Shown: positions 43,447 through 53,639 of the stretch, piece after piece
How the letters are laid out: the number at the start of each line of letters is the position of its first letter
Numbering within the stretch: the first letter of the stretch is position 1
Assembly: GCA_949825045.1 (NCBI GenBank)
Contig: OX463820.1
Location: forward strand, 10,304,501 to 10,368,500
Direction: 5' to 3'
Source of the DNA: Argyresthia goedartella
Taxonomy: Eukaryota > Arthropoda > Insecta > Lepidoptera > Argyresthiidae
Length of the DNA: 64,000 bases
Notes under the pieces: generated by a model
What the model was told of the DNA's origin: nothing
What the model saw: the letters and a program-made list of their open reading frames with translations, nothing else
The model's database searches: none
Program-made: the position numbers and the translations under genes

Positions 43447-43786
43447 GTTAGTTAAATAGTTCCATTATAGGTATGATTCTTGTTTCACTGTTTGTCGATG
43501 CGCCTGCGCATAGAATGTAGGTCAAGGTCAAAAGTGCAGACGACTTGTTTTGCAATACCTATGACTATTGATTATCATGATTTGGCATTCATGGAGGGGT
43601 TTGCGTGTCTCCCTTTGGGGTTACACTACCCAAAAAATCTCCATTATGTTTCTTTGTTTGTACCTCAACTTGCGTACCCCTCTTTGGAGATGTACTGGTT
43701 GGTTATGTTTTGCGAAACAATTCTTAGGATTGTTTTTTAAACATAAAGGTACCTACCATCAAGGCCATTGCCTGGATTTTTTCCAG
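43447..43786 (+). other. Gag intron, DIRS copy 3
   Basis: GTTAGT donor and TTTTTTCCAG acceptor, 340 bases, phase 1. The introns of copies 1 and 2 fall at the same place and phase. Confidence 0.75.
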
Positions 43787-44697
43787 ACGCCCATCCAAAT
43801 GTTCCTGACATACACGTCGTGGAAGTACACGCAGAGCATTCTTCTCGGGCAGCTCTGGAGGAGCCGGCCCCAACTACATCCGAAACACACGCCACAGAAG
43901 AGTTGGTATTCGACGATGATATCCTCGAGATCCTTGGCGCTGATCCTACTGAAGATAACGTATATGGGAAGCCATTAAACAAGGATGTTGCCGTACGTCT
44001 GGAACATTGTGCAACTAACGGTTTATCGAAGGAGATACGAAAACAACTGACAGATAAGTACCTCATACCAGAAAATTGTAAACTGATTAAAGCGCCCGCT
44101 CTTAATCTGGAAATGAAGGCGGCCACTTCAGAACTGACATTGAAAAGGGACAAAGCTATAGAGGCAAAACAGAGGCTCCTTTCGACAGCTATGACTTGCC
44201 TGGGTGAGGCAACAACAATGGTGTTAACTTCACAAGAAAAAAATCATGACCTTCTGAGGCTACTTATGGATACTGGTCGCTTACTAGGGGACTGCATGTA
44301 CAGTGACTCCACCACCAGAAGGACCTTCATTCTATCGGCACTGAAAAAAGAAATGAAGGATCAAATTCAATCTACCAAGGTTGACGAACTCTTGTTTGGT
44401 AAAGATCTGTCAGAGACGCTTAAAGCTGCCAAAACCGTGAATAAATCTGGTGCAGAACTAAAACCCCAGACCACACCCAGACCAACCGGGTCCGGACCCC
44501 GACCTTCAACATCAACTTCTCAGGCAAAAAACTGGAGAGCTCCTGTCCCCCAGCAACAATACCGTCAACCATACCGACAACAGCATCCGGCAGGTCCACC
44601 GCGCTTCACGAGGCCAGCTGCGACGAGGAGTCGGCCGCCGCCATCATCGAGGACGTCGTCGCAGCATCAGCGGCCGCATCACAACCAGCGCCGCTAA
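43787..44697 (+). CDS. gag: DIRS copy 3 Gag, exon 2
   Basis: Joins exon 1 in phase 1 and runs open for about 303 codons. After an acidic, low-complexity N-terminal part comes the DIRS Gag core: GKPLNKDVAVRLEHCATNGL, ENCKLIKAPALNLEMKAA, LMDTGRLLGDCMYSDSTTRR, FGKDLSETLKAAKTVNKSGAE. The tail is rich in Q, P and R (from about 44460), typical of RNA-binding Gag ends. The reverse transcriptase frame starts within this tail, one frame back, so about 80 bases are read in two frames. Homology with exon 2 of copies 1 and 2 is obvious by eye. Confidence 0.85.
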
Positions 44698-46601
44698 TAC
44701 CGGTAAATTATGCTGGAAGCTTACCCCTATACTATGACCAATGGCTAAAAATAACTAATGATCCGGTTGTCCTGTCTTACATTCTGGGTTACAAGATACC
44801 TTTTGTTCAACCTGTTACGCAGCATAGCGTACCTCTTAATAATAATTTTTCTACTTTAGAAAAGAGTCAAATTGATGACGCAATCTCTGATTTATTATCT
44901 ATAGGTGCAATTAGTAAGTGTGCTCCGTGCACAGGACAATTTCTGTCGAGCATATTTCTCATTCCTAAATCTAACGGTAAAATGCGTTTCATCTTAAACT
45001 TAAAAAGTTTAAACAAGTTTGTAGAAACTCATCATTTTAAGTTGGAGGACTTAAGGACAGCTCTGAAATTAATTTCAAGAGATGTTTATTTGGCAAAAAT
45101 AGATGTGAAAGATGCATATTTCTTCATAAGTATCCACCCAGAACACAGGAAATACTTACGCTTTCAATGGCAGGGTAACAGCAGCTCCAATTCTAAAATA
45201 TTGTACCAGTTTAATGTTTTACCGTTTGGTCTTAGCACAGCACCGTATGTGTTTACCAAGGTAATGAAACCAGTAGCTAAGCTCTTGCGCACTGCAGGTT
45301 ATCTCTCCACCCTGTATTTAGACGATTGGTTCCTGTTAGGAAATTCTTTCACTCAGTGCTTGGACAACATTGAAAAGACCAAATTATTACTGACAGCACT
45401 TGGATTTATAATCAACAAAGAGAAAAGCTGCCTTGTACCCAGTAAATCGTGCATTTTCTTAGGATATTGTATAGACTCAGAAAAACTTCAGGTAAGTTTA
45501 CCACATGATAAAATCTGCCGGATTCAGAAAGAGATAGATAAGTTTCTTGGTCTACAGCGTTGCAAAATAAGAGAATTTGCACAATTTATTGGATTACTCA
45601 TTTCAGCTTGTCCAGCTATTGAGTATGGCTGGATGTACACTAAATCGATAGAACGTCTAAAATTCCTTAGCTTAAAACCCAATCTTGACTATAACGCTTA
45701 CATGAATATTCCCGAGTGGATTAAACCTGATTTATACTGGTGGCAAAAGGCTGTAAAAACATCGGTTTGTAAAATTAAAACCGATACGTACTGCCTAGAG
45801 ATTTTCTCAGATGCCTCAACTACGGGGTGGGGGGCGGCCTGTGGGGAGCAAAGAGCTAGCGGTCCGTGGTCAGAACAGGAGCGTACATATCATATCAACT
45901 ACCTGGAACTACTGGCAGCCTTCCTAGGATTAAAAACATTCACAATGAATTTAACAAACTGCCAAGTGTTATTAAGAGTAGATAATACCACTGCGCTGTC
46001 TTATATTAACAGGATGGGGGGTATCCAATACCCGCATCTCACTGAAATAACAAAACAATTGTGGCAGTATTGCGAATCTAGACAATTATTTGTTTTCGCA
46101 TCCTATATAAGCTCAAAAGATAATACACTTGCGGATACAGAATCTCGAAAATTACATCCTGACATTGAATGGCAACTGTCCGATGCAGGTTTCCAACAAG
46201 TTGTTACGAAACTGGGTACACCGGAAGTAGATTTATTCGCCAGTAGAACAAATAAAAAATGTGTACAGTATATTTCTTGGACTCGAGACCCAGACGCCAT
46301 AGCGGTGAATGCCTTTACTGTCACGTGGTCTCGTTATTTCTTCTATGCTTTCCCACCCTTTTCAGTAATTTTGAAATCTCTGAGAAAGATTATTTCTGAC
46401 CAGGCCACCGGTATCATGGTGGTTCCGATGTGGCCTACGCAGCCCTGGTTTCCACTTTTTAAAAAACTTCTAGTTACGAAATTAATAATTCTCAAGCCAG
46501 ATAGAAATAACAGCTTTATCATTTCTCCCTCTTCCAACAACCGTCAAGTTCACACGAAAATTACCCTGGCGGTCGGGGTCTTGTCAGGAAATCAATGTTG
46601 A
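44619..46601 (+). CDS. DIRS copy 3 reverse transcriptase / RNase H / methyltransferase-like protein
   Basis: The frame is open from within Gag (CDEESAAAII, IPVNYAGS). No ATG is near its start, so it may be reached by frameshift or internal initiation; the first ATG is at 44982. Numbering from that ATG: reverse transcriptase has D41 (IDVKDAYF) and D114-D115 (YLDDW); RNase H has D277 (FSDAS), E309 (YLELL), D334 (RVDNT) and D385; the DIRS methyltransferase-like domain spans about 410-500 (VDLFASRTN, YAFPPF, WPTQPWF). All expected active-site acids are present. The stop (46599-46601) overlaps the recombinase start. It would copy the element RNA into circular DNA. This is the best preserved pol in the window. 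Confidence 0.9.
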   Translation, partial: CDEESAAAIIEDVVAASAAASQPAPLIPVNYAGSLPLYYDQWLKITNDPVVLSYILGYKIPFVQPVTQHSVPLNNNFSTLEKSQIDDAISDLLSIGAISKCAPCTGQFLSSIFLIPKSNGKMRFILNLKSLNKFVETHHFKLEDLRTALKLISRDVYLAKIDVKDAYFFISIHPEHRKYLRFQWQGNSSSNSKILYQFNVLPFGLSTAPYVFTKVMKPVAKLLRTAGYLSTLYLDDWFLLGNSFTQCLDNIEKTKLLLTALGFIINKEKSCLVPSKSCIFLGYCIDSEKLQVSLPHDKICRIQKEIDKFLGLQRCKIREFAQFIGLLISACPAIEYGWMYTKSIERLKFLSLKPNLDYNAYMNIPEWIKPDLYWWQKAVKTSVCKIKTDTYCLEIFSDASTTGWGAACGEQRASGPWSEQERTYHINYLELLAAFLGLKTFTMNLTNCQVLLRVDNTTALSYINRMGGIQYPHLTEITKQLWQYCESRQLFVFASYISSKDNTLADTESRKLHPDIEWQLSDAGFQQVVTKLGTPEVDLFASRTNKKCVQYISWTRDPDAIAVNAFTVTWSRYFFYAFPPFSVILKSLRKIISDQATGIMVVPMWPTQPWFPLFKKLLVTKLIILKPDRNNSFIISPSSNNRQVHTKITLAVGVLSGNQC

Positions 46602-47551
46602 GGAAAGGCATATCTCCAAATGTGGCGGATATAATGGTAGAATCGTTATCATTTAATTCTTTTAATCAATACGATGTTTATTTAAAAAGATGGTATGAAT
46701 ATTGTAAAATTCACAACATAAGTATATTCGATGCTACCATTACTTCTGTCGCCAATTTTTTGGCGAAGCAATTTGAAGAAGGAGCTCAGTACGGTACTCT
46801 TAATTCATGTAGATCTGCACTATCGCTTTTACTGGGGGATAACTTGGGACAAAACGAAACCTTAAAAAGGTTCTTTAAGGGCGTATTCCGCATGCGGCCT
46901 CCCATGCCACGATACAATGAGACATGGGATACTTCCATTGTCCTAAATTATCTCGCCACAGTGTACCCATATGAAGATATGTCCTTAGAAAAATTAACCA
47001 AGAAAATGATTACGTTGTTGGCCTTAGTAACGGCGCATAGGGTCCAGACCATGTCACAAATTACTTTAGACAACATATCTTTTGGAACCGAAAGAGTTAC
47101 TATAAAGATTGTCGGATTAATAAAAACTTCTAGAAGTGGTTCGTATCAACCACTACTCACACTCCCTCATTTTCAAGAAAAGCCAGAGATATGTCCTGCC
47201 AAATGCTTAGAAGCCTACATTTCCAAGACAAAGACATTGCGAAAAGACATAAAAAATCTCTTTATTAGCCTTCGAAGACCCTATGTAGCTGTAACGTCTC
47301 AGACCTTAAGTCGGTGGATTAAGGACACATTGAGGAGCAGCGGAGTGGACGTGGAACAGTTCGGTGCGCACAGCGCGCGACACGCCGCCACCTCCGCTGC
47401 CCGTCGCACTGGTGTCTCCATTGATACCATTAAGAGAACCGCAGGTTGGACTGGGAGCTCAAATACTTTTTTCAAATTTTATAATAGGCCTCTTTGCGAT
47501 TTCACAAACAATGATGAGTTTGCACAGGCAATAATCAATCAACGTTTATAA
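46595..47551 (+). CDS. DIRS copy 3 tyrosine recombinase
   Basis: An open frame of 318 codons whose ATG lies in ATGTTGA, overlapping the previous stop by 7 bases. The N-terminal core-binding part (about 20-100: NQYDVYLKRWYEYC, EGAQYGTLNSCRSAL) precedes the catalytic domain with R149 (TAHR), H259 and R262 (HSARH), W285 (AGW) and the nucleophile Y296 (KFYNRP). That is the complete set expected of this family, so the enzyme may be active. Its role is to integrate the circular DNA without making a target duplication. The stop at 47551 is followed by a 235-base spacer and the internal complementary region. Confidence 0.9.
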   Translation: MLRKGISPNVADIMVESLSFNSFNQYDVYLKRWYEYCKIHNISIFDATITSVANFLAKQFEEGAQYGTLNSCRSALSLLLGDNLGQNETLKRFFKGVFRMRPPMPRYNETWDTSIVLNYLATVYPYEDMSLEKLTKKMITLLALVTAHRVQTMSQITLDNISFGTERVTIKIVGLIKTSRSGSYQPLLTLPHFQEKPEICPAKCLEAYISKTKTLRKDIKNLFISLRRPYVAVTSQTLSRWIKDTLRSSGVDVEQFGAHSARHAATSAARRTGVSIDTIKRTAGWTGSSNTFFKFYNRPLCDFTNNDEFAQAIINQRL

Positions 47552-47786
47552 ATCTAATTTACTTTATTGTTTCACTGATTCACCTGAATAATTTTTTACT
47601 TACTTATAACAAGTAGATAAATTAACTTATTGATGGGTTTGTAAGATAATGTTCTTTTTGATTTTGCTAAAGATAAGTTTATTGATATATTTTGTTAAAT
47701 AGGAGAGAATTTCCTTAAGTACAAATACATTAATTAAATTTCAATTAATTGAAAACATTTTTCTTTTGTTATATTCTCTAAATATC

Positions 47787-47905
47787 TACATGTGGTATTT
47801 AAAGAAATCCCTCGGACGAAGATACAGCATAATTAGTGATTAAACGAACTTACCTGTACGTGAAGTTCTATCATAATTATGCGAAGTCTTCGTCCGAGGG
47901 ATTAG
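47787..47905 (+). repeat. Internal complementary region, DIRS copy 3
   Basis: 47787-47835 is the reverse complement of the left terminus (43040-43088) and 47836-47905 that of the right terminus (48097-48167); together they mirror the circle junction. Bases 47839-47880 are identical to 29407-29448 of copy 1. The spacer 47552-47786 before it is AT-rich and empty. Confidence 0.88.
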
Positions 47906-47980
47906 CAACCCTCCCTCCCTTTCCGTTGGTAACCCCTTGAAATAAAAATGTTTTCAAAACCGGCATTAGCTCTGAACTAA

Positions 47981-48167
47981 ATGAAGCGACGCCTGGGTAG
48001 TTGGTGGTAGTAGGTAGTTTTAAAAAAAAAAAAAAAAAGTCTCAAATTAGTGTGGAACGGCGACAACTAGGCCCGATACTACATGTGGTATTTAAAGAAA
48101 TCCCTCGGACGAAGACTTCGCATAATTATGATAGAACTTCACGTACAGGTAAGTTCGTTTAATCACT
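47981..48167 (+). repeat. Right inverted terminal repeat, DIRS copy 3
   Basis: From ATGAAGCGACGCCTGGGTAG to TTCGTTTAATCACT. It is longer than the left repeat by the outer segment that pairs with the internal complementary region. It contains a consensus splice-donor word (ACAG|GTAAGT) at 48145-48154. Confidence 0.88.
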
Positions 48168-48189
48168 AATTATTTCTAAAAAATTCTTG

Positions 48190-50767
48190 CTACAAAAGAA
48201 AGACTGCTGATAGAGGTGGTTCTCTAATCTTAGTAGAAAATAATATTAAGGTGAAACAACGGAAATATATTCTTGCACTTACTGTTCAAAGACAAAGAGA
48301 GGTATCCTGTGTTGTGTGTGATAGCCATATTATTGTTTGTGAATACAGGCCTCCGAGGGATGAAAAAAGCCATGGCAATATCGAAATATTTGAGAAAATT
48401 ATGGAGGAAGCCCTCACTAAACTAAGTAATAACAGAAAAAAGTAAATTATTTGTAGCAATCTTAATGTAAATTTGGTTGTAAGAATAACAATGAAACAAC
48501 GATTAATAACTTAATTCAAATCATTTAATTTATGTCATGTATTTCTAGCCCACTAGAATTACGGGTAATATCCAAACTTGCTTAGATAACGTTTTTTATG
48601 ACTGTGCATTCACAAGTAAAAATGTAATTAACTGCTTACCCACCGATTAAAGCGGTCAAACAGTTTCATTCTGAATTGCTATTAAGAATAAGACTGATCC
48701 ATCATTTAATAGGCCTATTATATCCCACAGACTAGAGACGTATACGAAAAACTTAGATATAAATTTGCCAGTACCGGATTTTAATGAACAGAACCCAAAA
48801 AAAGTCTACCCAGACTTCTTCAACATTATTCAAACAGAATTCAATACAGTTTTTAAATTACAGAAAGTCAGTGACTACAACGGTGGGCAACGTGTGGAAT
48901 TCATAAAAGTAGTATCTTGTATGACCTTTAAGAACAAAATACCTACAACTTTGATAGAAAATTTCATGACTATGTTAATTGAAATCTCCTAAACTTTCAA
49001 GTTGGTTTAAATACCTGCAAAAACTTTACTTATTAATACAAAAATACAAAATTGATTTTGAAAATACAAAAGTTTGGCAAATAATAAACCATGAAACTGG
49101 CAAAGTTATACCAAGGGACAATGATTTCTGCCTAAAGATAGATGATGATGTTGTTAAATCCAACGCTGAGCTTGCTCCAGCTTTCGAAGCATTCTTCACC
49201 AATGTACCTTTACTCACAACAGAGCGTTTAAATTCCTCTCCGTATGAAGCAGAGACTTTATTAAAAACCAACACTAGCGTCAGTAATGAATATATAAAAT
49301 TACATCATGTATATCCCCAGGAAATTGTTAAAACGTTTAGAATAATTAACTTAAAAATACTGAAGACCTGTAAGGTATATCAGTCAAAGTTATTGGTTCG
49401 GTAATTCTAGTTAAAGCCCCACACTTAGCTTATATATTGTATAAAAAAGTGTCCGTGTAACATAAATTAGCTTTATATATATATTATAGGAAGAGCACTG
49501 TAGTCTGAAATACAGGTTTACACCTAGCTCAGGCTCAGATGACTCAATTATCATGTGTCTCATTTTAGCTAAGGGCCTCAAATATAAAAAAAAAATATAA
49601 ATAAAAATAAAAAAATATTCAATAAATGTGTTGACGCTTCAGTTTTCCCAAACCTGATGAAACACAGTAAACTGATACCTCTGATCAATTCTCTGATCCT
49701 TCAAATTTCAGACCAATATCAGTTCTTCCAGCACTAAATAAATGTTTGAAAAGATTATACTCAATCAAATGCTCTCACACTTCAACCGTACAAAACAACT
49801 CCATGCCAAACAATACGGTTTCACTAGGAGTATATTGACTACGGCTGCAGGTATTACCCTTATATCTCATATTTATTCTGCATGGGAGGCCGCAAAGGAT
49901 GCTATGGGAAATTTTGCGATCTGTCGAAGGCATTTGTTTGATAATACGCTATTAATTCAATTAAATCATTACCCAGTTAGAAATAAAGCGTTGGATCTAC
50001 TAAGATCATATTAAAGCAATAGAATTCAAAAGGCCGAAGTCAACGGCGTTAAATCTGATAGATCGGGTGTAAAAATTGGCGTTCCACAAGGTTTAATCTA
50101 AGGCTCTTTCTTATTCCAGGTATATATTAACGATCTGCCTTACATGGTGGAGAAATTGACTGACATAGTCTGACATAGTGTTATTTGCTGACGATACATC
50201 TATGGTCTTCAAAATTTAAAGACGAAAAGATGATTTTGATGATGTTAATGGTATATTGTCTTCAACCTTGAATTGGTTCTCAGTTGGTTCACATGTGTTG
50301 TTCAATGTATGGTAAAACCAAGTGTATGAAATTCTCACTTCTAAATATCAGGAAAGTTGAGACCAGCTTAGTGTTAGACAGCAACATGATATAAGTAGTA
50401 AATGATACAAAGTTTCTTGGAATAACAGTAGGGACCCAACATAGATAAATTAGCTTGTAAATTAAGTTCTACGGCTTACGCTGTTAGGAACATCAGACAA
50501 AACACGGATGTGGCTACATCTAGGCTAGTATATTTTAGTTACTCTTATAGTGTCATGTCCTATAGTATCTTGTTCTGGGGGAAAGCAACGGATAATCAAA
50601 CTATTTTGATTTTACAGAAAAGAGCTATTCGAGCCATTTATAATTTAAAACGAACAGACTCCTTAAGAGATATTTTTAAATTAATTGACATACTAAATGT
50701 AGCTAGACAATTTATTTTCGAAAACATAATGTACGTACGCAACAACCTTACAACATTTTCCTTGTAA
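48190..50767 (+). pseudogene. LINE A ORF2: endonuclease end and reverse transcriptase, decayed
   Basis: Endonuclease remnants (48251-48445; EYRPPRDEKSHGN, then a damaged metal-site block near 48460), the linker (48765-49404; WQIINHETGKV, FEAFFTNVPLL), fingers and palm (49742-50014; KQYGFTR), a GVPQG-type block near 50080, the catalytic FADDTSMVF near 50190 with stops after it, and the thumb (50510-50767; KRAIRAIYNLKRTDSL). Stops and shifts separate almost every block, and a 176-bp insertion sits between linker and palm. Clearly dead. Compared with 30601-32650 it has similar domain limits but different lesions. Confidence 0.85.
49439..49614 (+). mobile_element. Small A-tailed retroposon inserted in LINE A
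   Basis: Alignment with the uninterrupted copy at 31500-31560 shows that about 176 bp was inserted between TTATATATT and CAATAAATG. The insert ends in an A-rich tail (49585-49614), and ATATT occurs at both sides (49434-49438 and 49615-49619), fitting a short target duplication. Family unknown. Confidence 0.75.
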
Positions 50768-51243
50768 GGTAATCACAGACTAGTGTCGCCCCGTTAAGAC
50801 TCGCGAAGGTTAACAATTATTTCAAGAGCCAGTGCATTCTCTACTCTACTCACCTACAATAAGATACCCCTGGAGAATTTGAAAATGCCATTTGAGCAAT
50901 TAAAATAAGCATGTTAAAGGAACTTTGTTGAAATAGGGATATTACAATGTTCAAGATCACTTAAATCACGGGACTGTATGGGGTTAATCTAGCTCAACAC
51001 AGACCATGCTGTATTGATTTTTGTAATTATTTATTCCTGCTTATTAATCATAATAACGAATTTTGTAATATTTGTATTAGTTAAGAACAAGCAATTTTTA
51101 AAAGAGATCTACAAATCAATCTGTTGGAGTTTCTATTCCCTTCTTCTCCCACAGTGATCCAATGAATAGAAGGGCAAAAAATTACGTTTGTTAAGTCTTT
51201 GTAAATATCTACAATAATAAAAAACCTTGACTTTGACTTTGAC

Positions 51244-51879
51244 TTCTCCTCTATAGTCCGCATTTCTGTTTAGCAGTTGTGAACGCTGAAATGGAGATAC
51301 TTCACCCGCGCTACACGCTCGCTACAAAACAGACAAACAAACAAAAATATTTGCATTGCCTCTGAGCCCACTCTAGGACAACTACGCCGTGAGAACAAGA
51401 AACCGACGTCACAAAAAAAAATAACATCAAAAGACCTGGAGGCCTAATACCAATTTTTAAGAAACCATCCCTTTTCCGTGCAGTTCAAAGGCAGGCCTTA
51501 AACAGGACTACTTAAAATGGTAATATGACGGTCATAAGGGTGAGTCGCCGTTGCCCAGCTAGTCCGCTAAGGTGAACGGTTAGCTTGTATCTGGCTACCA
51601 GCTGGCAACTAAAAAGAATGAAATAGCGCTATACGATTCATATAATGATCTACAACATCAAGCAACAGTTACACCACGTTTTTTATTAGATTACCGGTTT
51701 TCTATAATACGAAGTGACGTTAAGATTTTTAGTTAATGAATTATTAAACATAAAATTCGCTTAATGGAAATATTGTACAAATGTTATCAATTTATTAATG
51801 ACACTTTTATGCGTATAATTGATATTGATCATTCCCAGTATTTCTGTGACTTAGGTACTTAAAGAATGGTGGCAAAATT
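51244..51879. other. No gene seen
   Basis: Non-coding, moderately AT-rich. Short words such as ACAAACAAACAAA (51327) are the only structure noticed. Confidence 0.5.
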
Positions 51880-52520
51880 ACAAATTCAAAGCTTTAACAA
51901 AATGCAGTTGATTGCAGCTACAGCAGAGCCATCTTTCAGAGTCCCTTTATCCCACCCACCATTGACATCGGTTACCCAAATCTCCTCTCCCCATCAACAG
52001 CTAAAAATACATTCAAAAGTCGCATAATGAAGGTACTTAATAATTAAGCATATAATTTCCTTTACTACTCTTCCCCACCTTAATTTGCTTTTCAAGCACA
52101 AACACACCTTCACACACACACATACACACCCTCACATACACCTAAACACACACTCACCCTCACGCATACACACACGCCCTCCCTTACCTCACACACATAA
52201 ACTTACAATTGTTTTATTACTTAATAACTAATTTTAAGCATAGCATCGTCAGCTCCTATTTACATATAAGTTAACTGTACTTCTGTGGACATCTATAATT
52301 GGCCTTATTTACTATATTTTGTTTTTTGTATGAATTTATGTGTATTGTGCTGTTGATGTCCCAAATAAAGAAATTACATAAATAAAATATAAATATAAGT
52401 TAACTGTACTTCTGTGGACATCTATAATTGGCCTTATTTACTATATTTTGTTTTTTTGTATGAATTTATGTGTATTGTGCTGTTGATGTCTCAAATAAAG
52501 AAATTACATAAATAAAAAAT
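51880..52520 (+). mobile_element. LINE 3' end with duplicated tail
   Basis: Bases 51930-52045 encode a LINE-like C-terminus (PSTAKNTFKSRIMKVLNN then stop). A CA-rich stretch (52096-52195) follows, and the 3' region then occurs twice in tandem (52265-52393 and 52394-52517, period 129), each ending in AAATAAAGAAATTACATAAAT. The upstream ORF2 is missing. Confidence 0.65.
52265..52517. repeat. Tandem duplication, 129-bp period
   Basis: Two copies starting TATAAGTTAACTGTACTTC differ only by a T-run length and a C/T change by eye. Each ends in the same AAATAAAG tail. Confidence 0.95.
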
Positions 52521-53639
52521 AAACCTTTATCAGCGTAAAGCTATTAAGTTCACCTATCATCGGAATTTCAAGCTCCTAGGAACAGGCGAAATACACCGTT
52601 AAGGAGGCGCCAACGACGGTATCAGGTTTTAAAAGCTGCAGATGCAAGAGAGCAGCTAGTCTCGGCTTCTCAAACACGCGCTCAAGCTGAGTTAGCCAAC
52701 CTCCACATAAATATTTTTGAAAAAAAAATAATTTATTTAGTAAAAAATTTTAGAATGATAACCTAAATCTCATAAATTTCCTTATAGAACCGAGTTGGAT
52801 TGTTACACTCGTGAAAAGGGGGACAGGGGGACCTTTTCCTGTACCCATAGTATAATAAAAATAGGAAAAACCGCCTTATTATTTATAGTGTTATTTATTT
52901 AACATTATTACAGGTTTTGTGGCCAAAATTAATACTAGAAATGGGTCAGACTTTTTATTTGTCACTTCCCTCCTCCACTAACACTCAATGCACATTTCTT
53001 CAAAACTTTGCGGGTTGTTGTAGTTGTCATTGGCGCAGAATCTATTCTCAACTCGCCATTGCGATTCAATCCTCTGGGTAAGTGTCCCATTAGGAGCAAT
53101 GAAAGGTCTGGTTGTCTGGGTCGCTATGGTTTACCTTTTTATGGGTATACTCATATTCACCCAGACCATCATATTGTTGAACCTACTTCCACATGCTTCT
53201 GAATCAGTGGCACCAAGATTTCAACTGACCTAACGTTTCCAGGGCAACTTCTAAGCGTATGTCTTCACTCCCGTCTTCAATCATCCCTAAATCAAATGTC
53301 CCTCGATTCTTCTCCCTGGATCAAACAATAAATATTTTAATCTTACAATAATCTTAATAATTCTGCCTACCGAGGTAGTTCATTAGCAAGTACTTAATTT
53401 TTAACTGGTGTCAGACTAGGGATCGCCTCGCGCCGCTCCGCTTTACTTCGGCTCCGGGTTCTGCTATAACGTCTGAACGTAACAAACCTATCTATTTTAT
53501 TTTCAAACAGGAAGTGACCTATAGCAACCAATTTGGTTCTATGACATGAGATGCTCACCTTTGTTATATTTCATCTTGCTAAAATGGCTTTCATTCAACG
53601 GCTGCCAATTTTTCCCTTAGTTTCTTGTTTGTACAATTG
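52521..53639. other. No gene seen
   Basis: Two overlapping short frames near 53008-53233 carry no recognisable features. A GC-rich patch (CGCCTCGCGCCGCTCCGC, 53426) stands out from AT-rich surroundings. Confidence 0.45.

Larger units (their letters stand above)
43040..48167 (+). mobile_element. DIRS-type tyrosine-recombinase retrotransposon, copy 3 (structurally complete)
   Basis: It has a left inverted terminal repeat (43040-43191), two-exon gag, a reverse transcriptase/RNase H/methyltransferase-like ORF, a tyrosine recombinase ORF, an internal complementary region (47787-47905) and a right terminal repeat (47981-48167). All large frames are open and the catalytic residues I can check are present. 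AATT occurs at both edges (43040-43043 and 48168-48171) with no other target duplication, as expected from recombination of a circular intermediate with an AATT-containing target. It interrupts the endonuclease LINE copy 2 on the left and abuts a family A LINE on the right. Confidence 0.9.
48170..51243 (+). mobile_element. LINE family A, long copy
   Basis: Plus-strand LINE beginning in the endonuclease right after DIRS copy 3 and ending in a CTTTGA repeat tail (51223-51245). Same family and order as 29897-32650. It contains a small retroposon at 49439-49614. Confidence 0.85.

Noticed and set aside
43480..43978. Plus-strand frames in the gag intron of DIRS copy 3
   Set aside because: They run across the splice acceptor in a frame other than Gag and have no recognisable features.
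52096..52195. CA-rich stretch as a regulatory element
   Set aside because: An imperfect microsatellite next to a LINE tail; nothing beyond low complexity.
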